64,000 nucleotides of DNA from TMED109 sp002171375 (GCA_965657505.1 CBFHON010000005.1:104543-168542), one strand, 5' to 3'. Positions 1 to 9,755 are shown, counted from the stretch's first letter. The notes: generated by a model from the letters alone, not told the origin. Numbers and translations are program-made.

Positions 1-666
1 AGTTTAAAAAGATTAGGTGTTGATTTTGTAGACCTTTTTTATGTGCATAGAAGAGATTCTAGTATTGAGATTGAAGAAGTAACAGATTCACTGTCTAAGT
101 TAGTACAAAAAGGAAAAACTAAATCTATTGGTTTCTCTGAAATTGCACCCTCTTCTCTTAAAAGAGCGTCAAAAATTCATCATATAGCAGCTGTCCAATC
201 TGAATATTCTCTTTCTACTCGGGCACCAGAAATGGGATTGTTACAAGCATGCAGTGAATTAGGAACGGCACTGGTTGCGTTTAGTCCAGTAGGAAGAACT
301 TTTTTAACGGATAAACCTCTATCATATGAAATTGCTCAATCTTTAGACTTTACAAAAGTTAATCCCCGTTTTAATCAGCCTAATTATGAACATAATATAA
401 GTATCAGTGATAAATTTAGAAATTATGCAAGAGATATTGGTGTGCCTTCAGCAACATTATCTATTTCATGGCTCTTATCTAATGGAGAGCATATAATTCC
501 TATTCCTGGAACACGTTCAGTAGAGCATTTAAAAGAATTAGCAGCTGCAATGGAATTGGATATGACAGATAAAATAAAAACAGAAATAGAAAATATATTA
601 CCTCTAGGATGGGCTTATGGAGATAGATATTCTGATGCTCAATGGATTGGACCTGAACGTTATTAA
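1..666 (+). CDS. Aldo/keto reductase, 5' end outside the window
   Basis: The frame is open from the first base, so the start lies upstream of the window. The visible part begins with SLKRLGVDFVDLFYVHR, the aldo/keto reductase loop that carries the catalytic His. It continues through QSEYSLSTR and FSPVGRTF to IPGTRSVEHLKE near the C-terminus, the region that binds the NADPH 2'-phosphate in this family. It is probably a cytosolic NADPH-dependent carbonyl reductase of the general AKR type (PF00248). The substrate cannot be told. The Asp/Tyr/Lys part of the active site is off the window. The next gene starts 136 bases downstream, behind a short A+T-rich spacer with a direct repeat. Confidence 0.85.
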   Translation, partial: SLKRLGVDFVDLFYVHRRDSSIEIEEVTDSLSKLVQKGKTKSIGFSEIAPSSLKRASKIHHIAAVQSEYSLSTRAPEMGLLQACSELGTALVAFSPVGRTFLTDKPLSYEIAQSLDFTKVNPRFNQPNYEHNISISDKFRNYARDIGVPSATLSISWLLSNGEHIIPIPGTRSVEHLKELAAAMELDMTDKIKTEIENILPLGWAYGDRYSDAQWIGPERY

Positions 667-690
667 GATTATATAATTAAATAAGCTTCC

Positions 691-741
691 ATTTTCTGTA
701 TTTAATAGAAATAAAAAATTATAATTTTCTGTATTTAATAG
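691..741. repeat. Two copies of an 18-base direct repeat
   Basis: The sequence attttctgtatttaatag occurs at 691-708 and again at 724-741, 33 bases apart, in the spacer between the aldo/keto reductase and malate synthase genes. No larger array or target-site structure surrounds it. It could be a local duplication or a paired protein-binding site. Nothing else in the sequence decides this. Confidence 0.6.
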
Positions 742-802
742 ATAGAAATTTAATTAAATATAATTTAATATAATTCTATATTTATAAAAAAAGGTAATAA
801 TA

Positions 803-2971
803 ATGTCAGAAAGAATAGAAAAATATGGTTTAAATATAGATGCAAAATTAGTAAATTTTATTGAGTCAGAAGCTATTCCTGGTACTGGTGTAGATGTTCA
901 AAAATTTTGGCAAGGGTTTGCAGAAATAATAGAAAAATTAGGTCCTATAAATAAAAGCCTTTTAGAAAAACGTGAAGATATTCAATCCAAAATAGATCAA
1001 TGGCATATTACCCATAGAGGGCAAGAGGTAGATGTTGAAAAATATAAATCCTTTTTGCTTGATATAGATTATTTAGTACCAGAAGGAGAAGATTTTAAAA
1101 TTGACACTAGTAATGTTGATCTTGAAATTGCAAAACTATGTGGTCCTCAATTAGTTGTACCTATAATGAATGCTCGTTATGCATTAAATGCTGCTAATGC
1201 ACGATGGGGAAGTTTGTATGATGCATTCTATGGCACAGATGCAATGGGAGATTTACCCCCGGAAGGAAGCTATAGTAATGAAAGAGGAGATAAAGTTATT
1301 TCTAATGCTAAAGCTCATCTGGATAAAGTAGTACCTTTAAATTTATGTAAGTGGCACGAGATTTCAAAAATAAGCATTTTAGAAGGACAATTGTTGTTGT
1401 CCGCAAATGGACAAGAGGTTGCCTTAATTAATAAAAACCAATTTGTTGGACACATACAAAATAATAATTCTTTAAATGAAATAATTTTTGTTCAAAACGG
1501 ACTACATGTTCGTATTATAATTAATCCCGATCATGTGATTGGAAAAATTGATAGAGCAAATATATCAGACATTATTTTAGAAGCAGCACTTACAACTATT
1601 ATGGACTGTGAAGATAGTGTTGCAGCTGTGGATGGTGAAGATAAAGTTTTAGCTTATAAGAATTGGCTGGGTTTAATGAAGGGAGACCTTACAGAAGATA
1701 TAGAAAAAGCAGGTAAAAATATTACTAGAAGGCTTAATAGCGATATTGAATATATAAATACTGAAGGCACGAAAGCTATCTTGAAAGGGAGGTCTTTGAT
1801 GTTAAACAGAAATGTTGGCCATTTAATGACTAATCCCAGTGTGTTAGATAGTTCTGGTAATGAGGTAGGTGAAGGTTTAATTGACGCAATGTGTACTATT
1901 ATGATTGCTATGCATGATTTATCTAAATCTTCAGGTATTCGAAACTCTTTAAAAGGTTCAGTATACATTGTAAAACCTAAAATGCATGGTCCAGAAGAAG
2001 TAGCATTTACGGACGAAATTTTTTCTAGCGTTGAAAATATTTTAGGGTTGCCATCAAATACAGTTAAAATTGGTATAATGGATGAAGAAAGAAGAACGAG
2101 TACAAACTTAAAAGAATGTATTCGTTCTGCAAAATCAAGAGTTGCATTCATTAACACTGGTTTTTTAGATAGAACTGGTGATGAAATTCATACCTCTATG
2201 GAAGCAGGACCTTTTTTAAGGAAAGGTGATATGAAATCTACCGAGTGGATTAAATCTTATGAAGAAAGAAATGTAGATATAGGACTTAATTGCGGGTTAC
2301 AAGGACGTGCGCAAATAGGCAAAGGAATGTGGGCAATGCCAGATTTAATGAAAGATATGCTTGAACAAAAAATAGGACATCCAAAAGCTGGTGCAAATTG
2401 TGCATGGGTTCCCAGTCCAACAGCTGCTACATTGCATGCTATGCATTATCATATGGTAGATGTTTTTGATGTTCAAAATGAAATTATTGAGGGAGGCTCA
2501 AGAGGTACTTTAGATGAATTGTTAAAAATACCTGTAGCTGATGGGCATAATTGGTCTCAAGAAGATATTGAACAAGAAATAGAAAATAATGCTCAGGGTA
2601 TATTAGGTTATGTAGTCAGATGGGTTGATCAAGGAGTAGGTTGTTCAAAAGTACCTGATATTCATGATATAGGATTAATGGAAGATAGAGCAACATGCAG
2701 AATTTCATCACAAGCATTATCAAACTGGTTACACCATAAAATAGTATCAGAAGAACAAGTTATGGTATCTATGAAAAAAATGGCAGCGGTGGTAGATGAC
2801 CAAAATAAAAATGATGGTAATTATATTTCTATGTCACCTACATTTGATACTATAGCATTTAAGGCAGCCTGTGATTTAGTATTTAAAGGAAGAGTTCAAC
2901 CCTCAGGTTATACCGAACCAGTTCTCCATAGTAGAAGAATAGAGCTGAAAAATAAAGACAGTATTAATTAG
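803..2971 (+). CDS. glcB: Malate synthase G
   Basis: Condenses glyoxylate with acetyl-CoA to malate in the cytosol, the second step of the glyoxylate bypass or of glycolate use. At 722 residues it has the length of the large monomeric G isoform. The signature around MDCEDSVAAVDGEDK lies at residues 267-281, the catalytic Arg is in LNRNVGHLMT (about residue 336), and the Asp-containing VPDIHDIGLMEDRAT segment lies near residue 630. An AAGG ribosome site at 791-794 supports the ATG. Acetoacetyl-CoA synthetase follows after 11 bases, so the two are probably co-transcribed and both handle C2/C4 acyl-CoA. Isocitrate lyase is not in the window, so the source of glyoxylate is unknown. Confidence 0.97.
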   Translation: MSERIEKYGLNIDAKLVNFIESEAIPGTGVDVQKFWQGFAEIIEKLGPINKSLLEKREDIQSKIDQWHITHRGQEVDVEKYKSFLLDIDYLVPEGEDFKIDTSNVDLEIAKLCGPQLVVPIMNARYALNAANARWGSLYDAFYGTDAMGDLPPEGSYSNERGDKVISNAKAHLDKVVPLNLCKWHEISKISILEGQLLLSANGQEVALINKNQFVGHIQNNNSLNEIIFVQNGLHVRIIINPDHVIGKIDRANISDIILEAALTTIMDCEDSVAAVDGEDKVLAYKNWLGLMKGDLTEDIEKAGKNITRRLNSDIEYINTEGTKAILKGRSLMLNRNVGHLMTNPSVLDSSGNEVGEGLIDAMCTIMIAMHDLSKSSGIRNSLKGSVYIVKPKMHGPEEVAFTDEIFSSVENILGLPSNTVKIGIMDEERRTSTNLKECIRSAKSRVAFINTGFLDRTGDEIHTSMEAGPFLRKGDMKSTEWIKSYEERNVDIGLNCGLQGRAQIGKGMWAMPDLMKDMLEQKIGHPKAGANCAWVPSPTAATLHAMHYHMVDVFDVQNEIIEGGSRGTLDELLKIPVADGHNWSQEDIEQEIENNAQGILGYVVRWVDQGVGCSKVPDIHDIGLMEDRATCRISSQALSNWLHHKIVSEEQVMVSMKKMAAVVDDQNKNDGNYISMSPTFDTIAFKAACDLVFKGRVQPSGYTEPVLHSRRIELKNKDSIN

Positions 2972-2982
2972 TAAGGATTTTT

Positions 2983-4935
2983 ATGTCCTCAGAAATTTTA
3001 TGGTCTCCTCAATCAAATATTGTTGAAAATTCTGCTTTAAGTAAGTTTTCTAAGGAATTAGGTTTTGATAATAATTCTTATGAAAAACTTCATTCTTGGT
3101 CTATTAATAATAAGGAAAATTTTTGGAGAGCAGTATGGGATTTTACTAGAGTTATTGGTGATCCAGGATCTAAAAGCTTTATACCTAATCTAAAATCACC
3201 TATGACTGGTGCGCAATTTTTTCCTGAAGCTAAATTAAATTTAGCGGAAAACTTGCTTGAAGGGGATGATAATTTTATTGCAGTTATAGAAACAGATGAA
3301 ACAGGAAATAGACGAGAATTTTCTCGAAGAACATTAAAAGAAAAAGTTGCTAAAACTGTAAATGGGCTAAAAAAAATTGGAGTTCAATCTGGTGATAGAG
3401 TAGCTGCTATTTTGCCTAATAGGATAGAAGCTTTAGTAAGTCTTTTGGCATCTGCTTCGATTGGTGCAATTTGGACTTCTTGTTCTCCGGACTTTGGTAC
3501 TAAAGGAATAATTGATAGAATTGGGCAAACTACTCCTAAGGTATTATTTACTACTTCTATCTATCGTTATAATAATAAGGAACATGATTTTTCTTCACGT
3601 ATATCGGAAATTGTTGCTTCTTTAGATGGTTTAGATAGCGTAATTATTGTTGATGATAAAAATATTAATATATCAAATAAAAGTTATAATTATACTTTGT
3701 TCAATGAATTTGGAATAAATTCAAATCTTGAGTTTATAAGATTACCATTTTCTCATCCTTCTTATATATTATATACTTCCGGTACCACGGGAGCTCCTAA
3801 AGCAATAGTTCATTCAATAGGAGGAACTATCTTACAGCATTTTAAAGAACATAAATTACATAATGACCTAAAACCTAGGGATAAAATTATGTGGTATACT
3901 AATATTGCCTGGATGATGTACCATTGGGTAGTCTCTTCTCTCGGTTGTAATGCTACTTTAGTTCTATATGATGGTGTTCCTATTATTAAAAGAAATGATC
4001 ATTTAGATGGATCTTTATTATGGAAAGTAGCTGAACAGGAAAAATTAACACATATGGGTGTTAGTCCCAAATATATGTCAACATTAGAAGATATTAAAGA
4101 AATACCTATAGAGAAATATAACTTAGAAAATTTGAGATGGCTTTTAGCAGCAGGATCCCCAGTAGCTCCTAATCAATTTGATTGGGTTTATAAGAAAGTA
4201 AAAAAAAATATAGGTTTCTCTTCTATATCTGGAGGTTCTGAACTTTTAGCATGCTTCATGTTAGGCTCTCCTTTACATCCAGTAAGAAAAGGAGAACTAA
4301 CTGCGAAAGCATTGGGCATGGCAGTAGAAATATTTGACTCAAATAATAAGTCACTAATAGATAAAGCTGGAGATTTAGTGTGTACAGAGCCTTTTCCATC
4401 AATGCCTATAACATTCTGGGGTAAAAATGGAGATGAAAGATATAAAAAAACTTACTTTGAAGAAAGAGCAGAAATTTGGACTCATGGAGATTTAGCTGAA
4501 ATTACCTCTCATGGTTCTGCAATAATTTATGGAAGGACAGATAATACTTTAAACCCTGGAGGAGTAAGAATAGGAACAGCAGAGATTTATAATATTTGTG
4601 AAAGATTGAAAGAAATTGACGATTGTTTGGTATTTGGTAATAGAATTAATAATGATGAAGAAATTATTTTATGTATTAAATTCACTAAAAATAACACTTT
4701 AGATGAAAGCTTTTCTATTGCTTTAAGAAAGATGATTAGGGTAAATACTTCACCAAGACACGTTCCTCATAAAATTTATGAAGTGGAAGATATACCTTAT
4801 ACTATGAACGGAAAGAGAGTAGAAGGAGCAGCTAGATGGACATTAGCTGGAAAAAAAGTGCCAAATTTGTCATCTTTATCTAATCCTGAATGTCTAAAAG
4901 AATATTCAACATTAAGTTCTAAAAGAGCTTTATAG
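2983..4935 (+). CDS. Acetoacetyl-CoA synthetase
   Basis: ATP-dependent ligase activating acetoacetate to acetoacetyl-CoA through an acyl-adenylate (ANL superfamily, EC 6.2.1.16). At 650 residues it has the family's normal length. An N-terminal ACAS_N-type region (WRAVWDFT) precedes the P-loop-like YTSGTTGAPKAIVHS near residue 265. The C-terminal hinge reads YGRTDNTLNPGGVRIGTAEIY, and NGKRVEGAARW near the end contains the lysine expected to be catalytic. The GGVR motif and long N-terminus favour acetoacetyl-CoA over acetyl-CoA synthetase. It lies 11 bases behind glcB, which suggests joint use of ketone bodies or polyhydroxybutyrate breakdown products feeding the glyoxylate cycle. Confidence 0.92.
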   Translation: MSSEILWSPQSNIVENSALSKFSKELGFDNNSYEKLHSWSINNKENFWRAVWDFTRVIGDPGSKSFIPNLKSPMTGAQFFPEAKLNLAENLLEGDDNFIAVIETDETGNRREFSRRTLKEKVAKTVNGLKKIGVQSGDRVAAILPNRIEALVSLLASASIGAIWTSCSPDFGTKGIIDRIGQTTPKVLFTTSIYRYNNKEHDFSSRISEIVASLDGLDSVIIVDDKNINISNKSYNYTLFNEFGINSNLEFIRLPFSHPSYILYTSGTTGAPKAIVHSIGGTILQHFKEHKLHNDLKPRDKIMWYTNIAWMMYHWVVSSLGCNATLVLYDGVPIIKRNDHLDGSLLWKVAEQEKLTHMGVSPKYMSTLEDIKEIPIEKYNLENLRWLLAAGSPVAPNQFDWVYKKVKKNIGFSSISGGSELLACFMLGSPLHPVRKGELTAKALGMAVEIFDSNNKSLIDKAGDLVCTEPFPSMPITFWGKNGDERYKKTYFEERAEIWTHGDLAEITSHGSAIIYGRTDNTLNPGGVRIGTAEIYNICERLKEIDDCLVFGNRINNDEEIILCIKFTKNNTLDESFSIALRKMIRVNTSPRHVPHKIYEVEDIPYTMNGKRVEGAARWTLAGKKVPNLSSLSNPECLKEYSTLSSKRAL

Positions 4936-4951
4936 TTATTTTATTAAAATT

Positions 4952-5515
4952 ATGTGCGGTAGATTTACATTAAAAAACAAAAAAGCTGTTAAAGAAAAAT
5001 TCGCGATTGATATTGAACCTAACTATAATATATCGCCATCTCAAAAAATATTAATATTTAATGGCAAATCACCTTTGTATATTAATTGGTCATTTTCGCC
5101 GCAATGGGCAAAAAAACCAATGAACTTAATTAATGCACGCAATGAAACGCTGCATATAAAACCATCTTTTAAAAATTCTAAAAGATGTATAATAATTTCA
5201 GATGGATGGTTTGAATGGCAGAGGTTCCAGGGAAAAAAAATACCATTTTATCATTTTATAATGAATAAAATATTTTATATGGCTGGTATTTATAATGAAA
5301 ATGGTTGTGCAATAGTTACTAAAGAGTCAGATAAAAACATTAATCACATTCATCATAGACAACCTCTCGTCTTAGATAATATAAATATGATGAATTGGTT
5401 AAATATGGAAGATCTATCTATTAAGAGAAATATTAATAAAATTAATTATTACCAAGTAAGTCAAATAGTAAATTCACCATTAAATAATAATAGCAAATGT
5501 ATAGAGAGAATTTAA
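4952..5515 (+). CDS. SOS response-associated peptidase (SRAP/HMCES family)
   Basis: Members of this family crosslink to abasic sites in single-stranded DNA through the N-terminal cysteine and protect them during replication. The protein starts MCGRF, which leaves Cys2 as the N-terminal nucleophile after Met removal. The INARNET motif supplies the conserved Asn and DGWFEWQ the conserved Glu. The HIHHRQPLVL segment supplies the conserved His; the family norm is HxRMP, so Gln here replaces Met. At 187 residues it is somewhat shorter than E. coli YedK, with the shortfall at the C-terminus. It sits 16 bases after the acetoacetyl-CoA synthetase gene, probably in the same transcript but unrelated in function. 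Confidence 0.9.
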   Translation: MCGRFTLKNKKAVKEKFAIDIEPNYNISPSQKILIFNGKSPLYINWSFSPQWAKKPMNLINARNETLHIKPSFKNSKRCIIISDGWFEWQRFQGKKIPFYHFIMNKIFYMAGIYNENGCAIVTKESDKNINHIHHRQPLVLDNINMMNWLNMEDLSIKRNINKINYYQVSQIVNSPLNNNSKCIERI

Positions 5516-5552
5516 ACTTTTTTTATTTATAAATCTATTATAGTATTTTTTT

Positions 5553-6707
5553 ATGAATGAAATTAAACCTTATAAATTATCAATTAGTAATGATGAAATT
5601 GAAGATCTTAAGAGAAGACTTGCCAATACTAGGCTTCCAGATCAAGCACCTGGAGAACCATGGAAGACAGGAACTGATTTAGAGTGGTTTAAAAAGTTGT
5701 TAGATTATTGGAAATTAAATTTTGATTGGAAAAAATCAGAAAATGAACTTAATGATTTTCCACAGTATAAAATAAAAATTTCTGATATAGAGCTTCATTT
5801 TATTCATTGTGAAGGAAAGTCTGAAAAAAATATCCCATTATTATTAATGCATGGTTGGCCTGGATCAATTTTTGAATTTCTAGATATTATTCCTATTCTT
5901 ACAGATCCTAATAAATTTGGAATTAATACTGATTTTGCTTTTACGGTAATTGCACCTTCCTTGCCAGGCTTTGGTTTATCATTTGAAGCTTTCCAAAAAC
6001 GATTTGGTGTTGAAGAAATTGGTGAATGTTTTAAAGATCTTATGACAAAGGTTTTAGGCTATAATACATTTTGTATTCAAGGTGGAGATTGGGGAGCCAT
6101 GATAGGTAGTAGAATGGCTTATAAATATCCAGAAAAAATATTAGGATTACATTTAAATATGTTAGCGTTGATAAGAGAATATGATCCAGAAAAAATTTTA
6201 TTGCCTGAAGAAAAAGATTATATAGACCAAATAAAAAAATGGAGGCCAGAAGGAATGGGTTACCAAGCAATTCAGGGTTCTAGACCGCAGACTTTGGCTT
6301 ATGGATTATCGGATTCTCCTTCCGGATTAGCAGCTTGGATTTGTGAAAAATTTTATGAATGGACAGATTGTAATGGTTTACCAGAAAATTCAATTAGTTT
6401 TGATAAAATGTTAGCTAATATATCTCTCTACTGGTTTAGTGGTGCCATTGGGTCATCTTTTTGGCCATATTACGCTAGAAATAGAAGGTCTTGGTTTGTA
6501 CCATTAGGTGAAAAAATTACAGTTCCATTAGGTTATACTGAATTTCCTAAAGAAATGTTAAAACCTCAAAGAAAACTAGCTGAAAAAACATATGTCAATA
6601 TTAAACGTTGGACTAAAATGGAACAGGGTGGGCATTTTGCTGCATTAGAAAATTCTAAAGCACTATCAAAAGAAATGTTCTTATTTTTTAATTCTTTAAA
6701 ATTATAG
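5553..6707 (+). CDS. Epoxide hydrolase of the alpha/beta-hydrolase family (EHN domain)
   Basis: An N-terminal epoxide-hydrolase cap region (residues 1-100, with LKRRLANTRLPD and WKTGTDLEWFKKLLDYW) precedes an alpha/beta-hydrolase fold. The HGWPGS oxyanion motif is at residues 100-105, the nucleophilic Asp is D179 in GGDWGAMIG, and the C-terminal His is in GGHFAALE. This matches microsomal-type epoxide hydrolases that open epoxides to diols through an ester intermediate. The natural substrate is unknown. The 384-residue length is normal. Its 3' end overlaps the convergent oligopeptidase gene by 6 bases. Confidence 0.93.
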   Translation: MNEIKPYKLSISNDEIEDLKRRLANTRLPDQAPGEPWKTGTDLEWFKKLLDYWKLNFDWKKSENELNDFPQYKIKISDIELHFIHCEGKSEKNIPLLLMHGWPGSIFEFLDIIPILTDPNKFGINTDFAFTVIAPSLPGFGLSFEAFQKRFGVEEIGECFKDLMTKVLGYNTFCIQGGDWGAMIGSRMAYKYPEKILGLHLNMLALIREYDPEKILLPEEKDYIDQIKKWRPEGMGYQAIQGSRPQTLAYGLSDSPSGLAAWICEKFYEWTDCNGLPENSISFDKMLANISLYWFSGAIGSSFWPYYARNRRSWFVPLGEKITVPLGYTEFPKEMLKPQRKLAEKTYVNIKRWTKMEQGGHFAALENSKALSKEMFLFFNSLKL

Positions 6708-8780
6708 TATATTCTTTGTAAGACTTATAGCAAATGCGTAGTCGACAGCTATTTCTTCAATTTGTCCGTCTCTTCCTGATTTACCTCCATGACCTGCCTC
6801 CATTTCTGTTTTTAATAATAAAATATTTTTATCTGTCTTAAAATCTCTTAGTTTTGCAGTATATTTAGCAGGTTCATCAAATAAAACTCTATTATCTGAA
6901 AGGCTTGTAGTAACTAACATATTAGGATAGTCCATTTTTTTTATATTATTATATGGTGCATATGAAAATATGTAATCAAAATGATTTTTGTATGCTTTAG
7001 CATTACCAAATTCTTTGAACTCTCCTACAGTTAATGGAAGAGAATGATCTAAATTTGTAGTTAAGGAGTCTACAAAAGGAACAGCCATTATAATACCTAA
7101 AAATATCTCTGGAGCCTGGTTTACTACAGCTCCCATTAAAAGACCACCAGCACTACCTCCCATTCCTATAATTTTGTTTTTAGAAGTATATTTATTTTTT
7201 ATTAGATATCTTGCAACAGATATATAGTCGTTGAAGGTATTTTTCTTTTTTAACATTTTACCTTCTTTCCACCATTTCATGCCTTTTTCCATTCCTCCTC
7301 TAATATGTGCCGTTACCCAAATTATATTTCTATTTATTAAACTTAATCGAGTCGAAGAAAAGCCTGTACCCATAGAGCTGCCATATGAACCATAGCCATA
7401 TAATAAAATATTAGCAGATCCATCAAGTTTAGTTTTTTTGTGCCTTATAATAGTTAATGGAACTTTACGTCCATCATTAGAAGAGCATTCTAATCTTTCT
7501 ACTATATAATTATTTCTATTATGGCCCGAAGGTATTTCTTGTTCTTTAATAAGTTTCTTTTTTTTATTTTTTAAATTAAATGAATAAACTCTTTCTGGTG
7601 TTTTAGGAGAATTATACGAAATAAAAATATCATCAGTATCTCTATTTTTTTGTTTTAATGAAATTCCTGGATTATATACAATTTCTTTAGAAAAAATAAG
7701 TTCTTCTTCTTTATTATTTTTTAGGTTTCTAACAAAAAGTTTTGGTAAAGCATTAATAGTTTCTGATCTAACCATCCAATTGTTTAACATCGTAAAACCT
7801 CCAACGAGTACTTCAGCTTTAGCTGGAACCACCTCTTCCCAGGAATTAATATTTTTATGAGAACATTTACAAATTTTAAAGTCTTCAGCATGTTCGTTAG
7901 TATGAATATAAAAGTCACTGTTCCACGAATTTAAGGAATAAATTATTCCTTCTTTTGCTTTTTTGAATAATTTAGGCTCTGGATTGATTTCATCAGAAGA
8001 AAAATAATATACCTCACTTGTAGTGTGGTCTCCAGAAGATATTAAAAAATATTTTTCATCTGAAGTTAAACCTATTCCTACAGTAAAGCGTTTATTTTTT
8101 TCTTCATAAATTAGCTTATCATTTTTTATAGGCATACCAATTTTATGTTTGTATATTTGTTTTGGTCTATGATTATTATCTAGTTTTGCATAAAAAATAT
8201 ATTTGTCGTCTAAACTGAAAAGAATATTCCCAGATGTTTCTTTAATTCTAGAAGACATAGTTTTTTTATCAGCTATACGTCTTATAAATATTGTATAATA
8301 TTCTGAGCCTTTTAAATCTAATGAGTAACCTAATAGCTCATCATTATTACTTACACTTATATCTCCTATTCCAAAATAATTTGAATTAGATAATTTATGT
8401 TCTTTATTGCCATCCCAATATATTTCTTCCTTTTTTGAATTTATTTTTTTTCTAAGTTTTATTGAATAGTTTCCTGCTTTAGAAGTTTTAGTCCAATATT
8501 CATATTTTTTATCTATAAAAGGAAGACTGGTGTTATCTAATTTAATTCTTCCTTTAATTTCTCTAAATAAAGTTTTTTGAAGTTTTTTTGTTTTTTTTAA
8601 ATGATAGTCAGTATATTTATTTTCGGCTTCTAAATAGCTTCTTACGTTTTTATCTAGTTTGGTACTATCTTTTAACACATCAAGAATATTTTTTTGATGA
8701 ATCCAGCTATAGTTATCTACCCATTTCTTTCCGTGACACTCTTTAGTTTCTTTAATTTTTTTAAGTTTAGGAGCTTTCAT
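6702..8780 (-). CDS. Oligopeptidase B, S9A serine peptidase
   Basis: A 692-residue prolyl-oligopeptidase-family enzyme that cleaves short peptides, typically after basic residues. The N-terminal half is the beta-propeller (for example GIGDISVSNNDELLGYS and LFSLDDKYIFYAKLD). The C-terminal alpha/beta-hydrolase domain carries the nucleophilic Ser in GMGGSAGGLLMG and the His in EAGHGGKSGR. The neighbouring YGYGSYGSSMGTGFSS and AHIRGGMEKGMKWWKEG segments are typical of oligopeptidase B. No signal peptide is seen, so it should be cytosolic. It is a single-gene unit, divergent from the VOC gene and convergent with the epoxide hydrolase gene. Confidence 0.95.
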   Translation of the reverse strand: MKAPKLKKIKETKECHGKKWVDNYSWIHQKNILDVLKDSTKLDKNVRSYLEAENKYTDYHLKKTKKLQKTLFREIKGRIKLDNTSLPFIDKKYEYWTKTSKAGNYSIKLRKKINSKKEEIYWDGNKEHKLSNSNYFGIGDISVSNNDELLGYSLDLKGSEYYTIFIRRIADKKTMSSRIKETSGNILFSLDDKYIFYAKLDNNHRPKQIYKHKIGMPIKNDKLIYEEKNKRFTVGIGLTSDEKYFLISSGDHTTSEVYYFSSDEINPEPKLFKKAKEGIIYSLNSWNSDFYIHTNEHAEDFKICKCSHKNINSWEEVVPAKAEVLVGGFTMLNNWMVRSETINALPKLFVRNLKNNKEEELIFSKEIVYNPGISLKQKNRDTDDIFISYNSPKTPERVYSFNLKNKKKKLIKEQEIPSGHNRNNYIVERLECSSNDGRKVPLTIIRHKKTKLDGSANILLYGYGSYGSSMGTGFSSTRLSLINRNIIWVTAHIRGGMEKGMKWWKEGKMLKKKNTFNDYISVARYLIKNKYTSKNKIIGMGGSAGGLLMGAVVNQAPEIFLGIIMAVPFVDSLTTNLDHSLPLTVGEFKEFGNAKAYKNHFDYIFSYAPYNNIKKMDYPNMLVTTSLSDNRVLFDEPAKYTAKLRDFKTDKNILLLKTEMEAGHGGKSGRDGQIEEIAVDYAFAISLTKNIL

Positions 8781-8867
8781 AATACCCTGTATTTTAAATA
8801 TAATATTTTAAAATAGTCTATATTGTATTAATGTAAATATACTTTTTAATATTTATAGAGGTTAATT

Positions 8868-9602
8868 ATGAGATTAAGACAAATTGCTGTTGCTAGTTAT
8901 AATTTAAATGAATGTGAAAGGATTATTAATAAAGAATTAAATATTAATACAGCTTATAGAGATGAGGAAGTAGAACAATATGGCCTAAATAATATTGTTT
9001 GCCCTATTGGAGGAGAGTTTCTAGAAGTTGTATCTCCTTTTACTAATAATACTACAGCTGGAAGATTTATTGAGAAGAAAAAAGGGCCTGCTGGGTATAT
9101 GACGATATTTCAATGTGAAGATTCATTAGAGAGAAGAAAGTATATAGAAAGTAAGGGTATTAGAGCATTAAATTCTTTTGGTAATATTAAGCATGGTAAC
9201 TATATTATTAATCAATATCATCCAAAAGATTTACCTGGAGCATTGGTAGAAATTGATTCCGTTACTAATACTAATTATAAAGAAAAATATGCTGATTGGC
9301 CTCCTGCGGGCAAAAATTGGAGGCAAAAAATTAATGAAGATTATGTTGAGGGTATAGTTGGTGCTACAATTGCTGCCGATAATCCCTTGAAGCTAGCAAA
9401 ATTATGGGCGAATGTATTAAATAGTGATCTAATAAATAAACAAAATTGTCCAAATATTATTTTAGAAAATGCTATTATTAAATTTGTGAAATCTAAAAAA
9501 AACTATACGGATTTAGTGGCTATAGAATTAAAAGCTTCACAGAAAAGATTGGATATGGGGACTAAGATTAAAATATTTGGACTAGATATTAATTTTGTTT
9601 AG
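8868..9602 (+). CDS. VOC-superfamily (glyoxalase-like) protein
   Basis: The 244-residue protein starts MRLRQIAVASYNLNECERIINKEL and contains CPIGGEFLEVVSPF and GPAGYMTIFQCED, the pattern of glyoxalase-like domain proteins (PF13468 type) with paired beta-alpha-beta-beta-beta modules. A second module begins around EGIVGATIAADNPLKLAKLWA. Likely metal-binding His/Glu positions are not obvious, and the substrate is unknown. A GAGG ribosome site precedes the ATG. The stop codon directly abuts the end of a small ORF on the opposite strand. Confidence 0.7.
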   Translation: MRLRQIAVASYNLNECERIINKELNINTAYRDEEVEQYGLNNIVCPIGGEFLEVVSPFTNNTTAGRFIEKKKGPAGYMTIFQCEDSLERRKYIESKGIRALNSFGNIKHGNYIINQYHPKDLPGALVEIDSVTNTNYKEKYADWPPAGKNWRQKINEDYVEGIVGATIAADNPLKLAKLWANVLNSDLINKQNCPNIILENAIIKFVKSKKNYTDLVAIELKASQKRLDMGTKIKIFGLDINFV

Positions 9603-9755
9603 TTATCTTTTAGTGCATTTATTTGTTATTACTTGAACAAGCAAAGATTCTTTACATTTTTCCCAATCTGCCAAACCTTTGTCAAAAGGGTCAAAATATC
9701 TTAAACTAATTAATATTACTATAAGTATGCAAAGTATTATGGTTATTTTAGACAT
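9603..9755 (-). CDS. Small predicted membrane-anchored protein, 50 aa
   Basis: A 51-codon ATG-to-TAA frame. It starts MSKITIILCILIVILIS, one hydrophobic segment, followed by a short hydrophilic tail (FDPFDKGLADWEKCKESLL) with two further cysteines. An AGGA lies about 11 bases upstream of the ATG. Its stop abuts the stop of the VOC gene with no gap, and its start is 47 bases from the divergent pentapeptide-repeat gene, so it exactly fills the space between them. I recognise no family. A real small inner-membrane protein is more likely than chance, because of the ribosome site and the fit, but this is inference. Confidence 0.45.
   Translation of the reverse strand: MSKITIILCILIVILISLRYFDPFDKGLADWEKCKESLLVQVITNKCTKR

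Noticed and set aside
691..741. 18-base direct repeat as an attachment site or mobile-element scar
   Set aside because: Copies lie 33 bases apart in non-coding A/T-rich sequence with nothing mobile between them; local slippage is enough to explain it.
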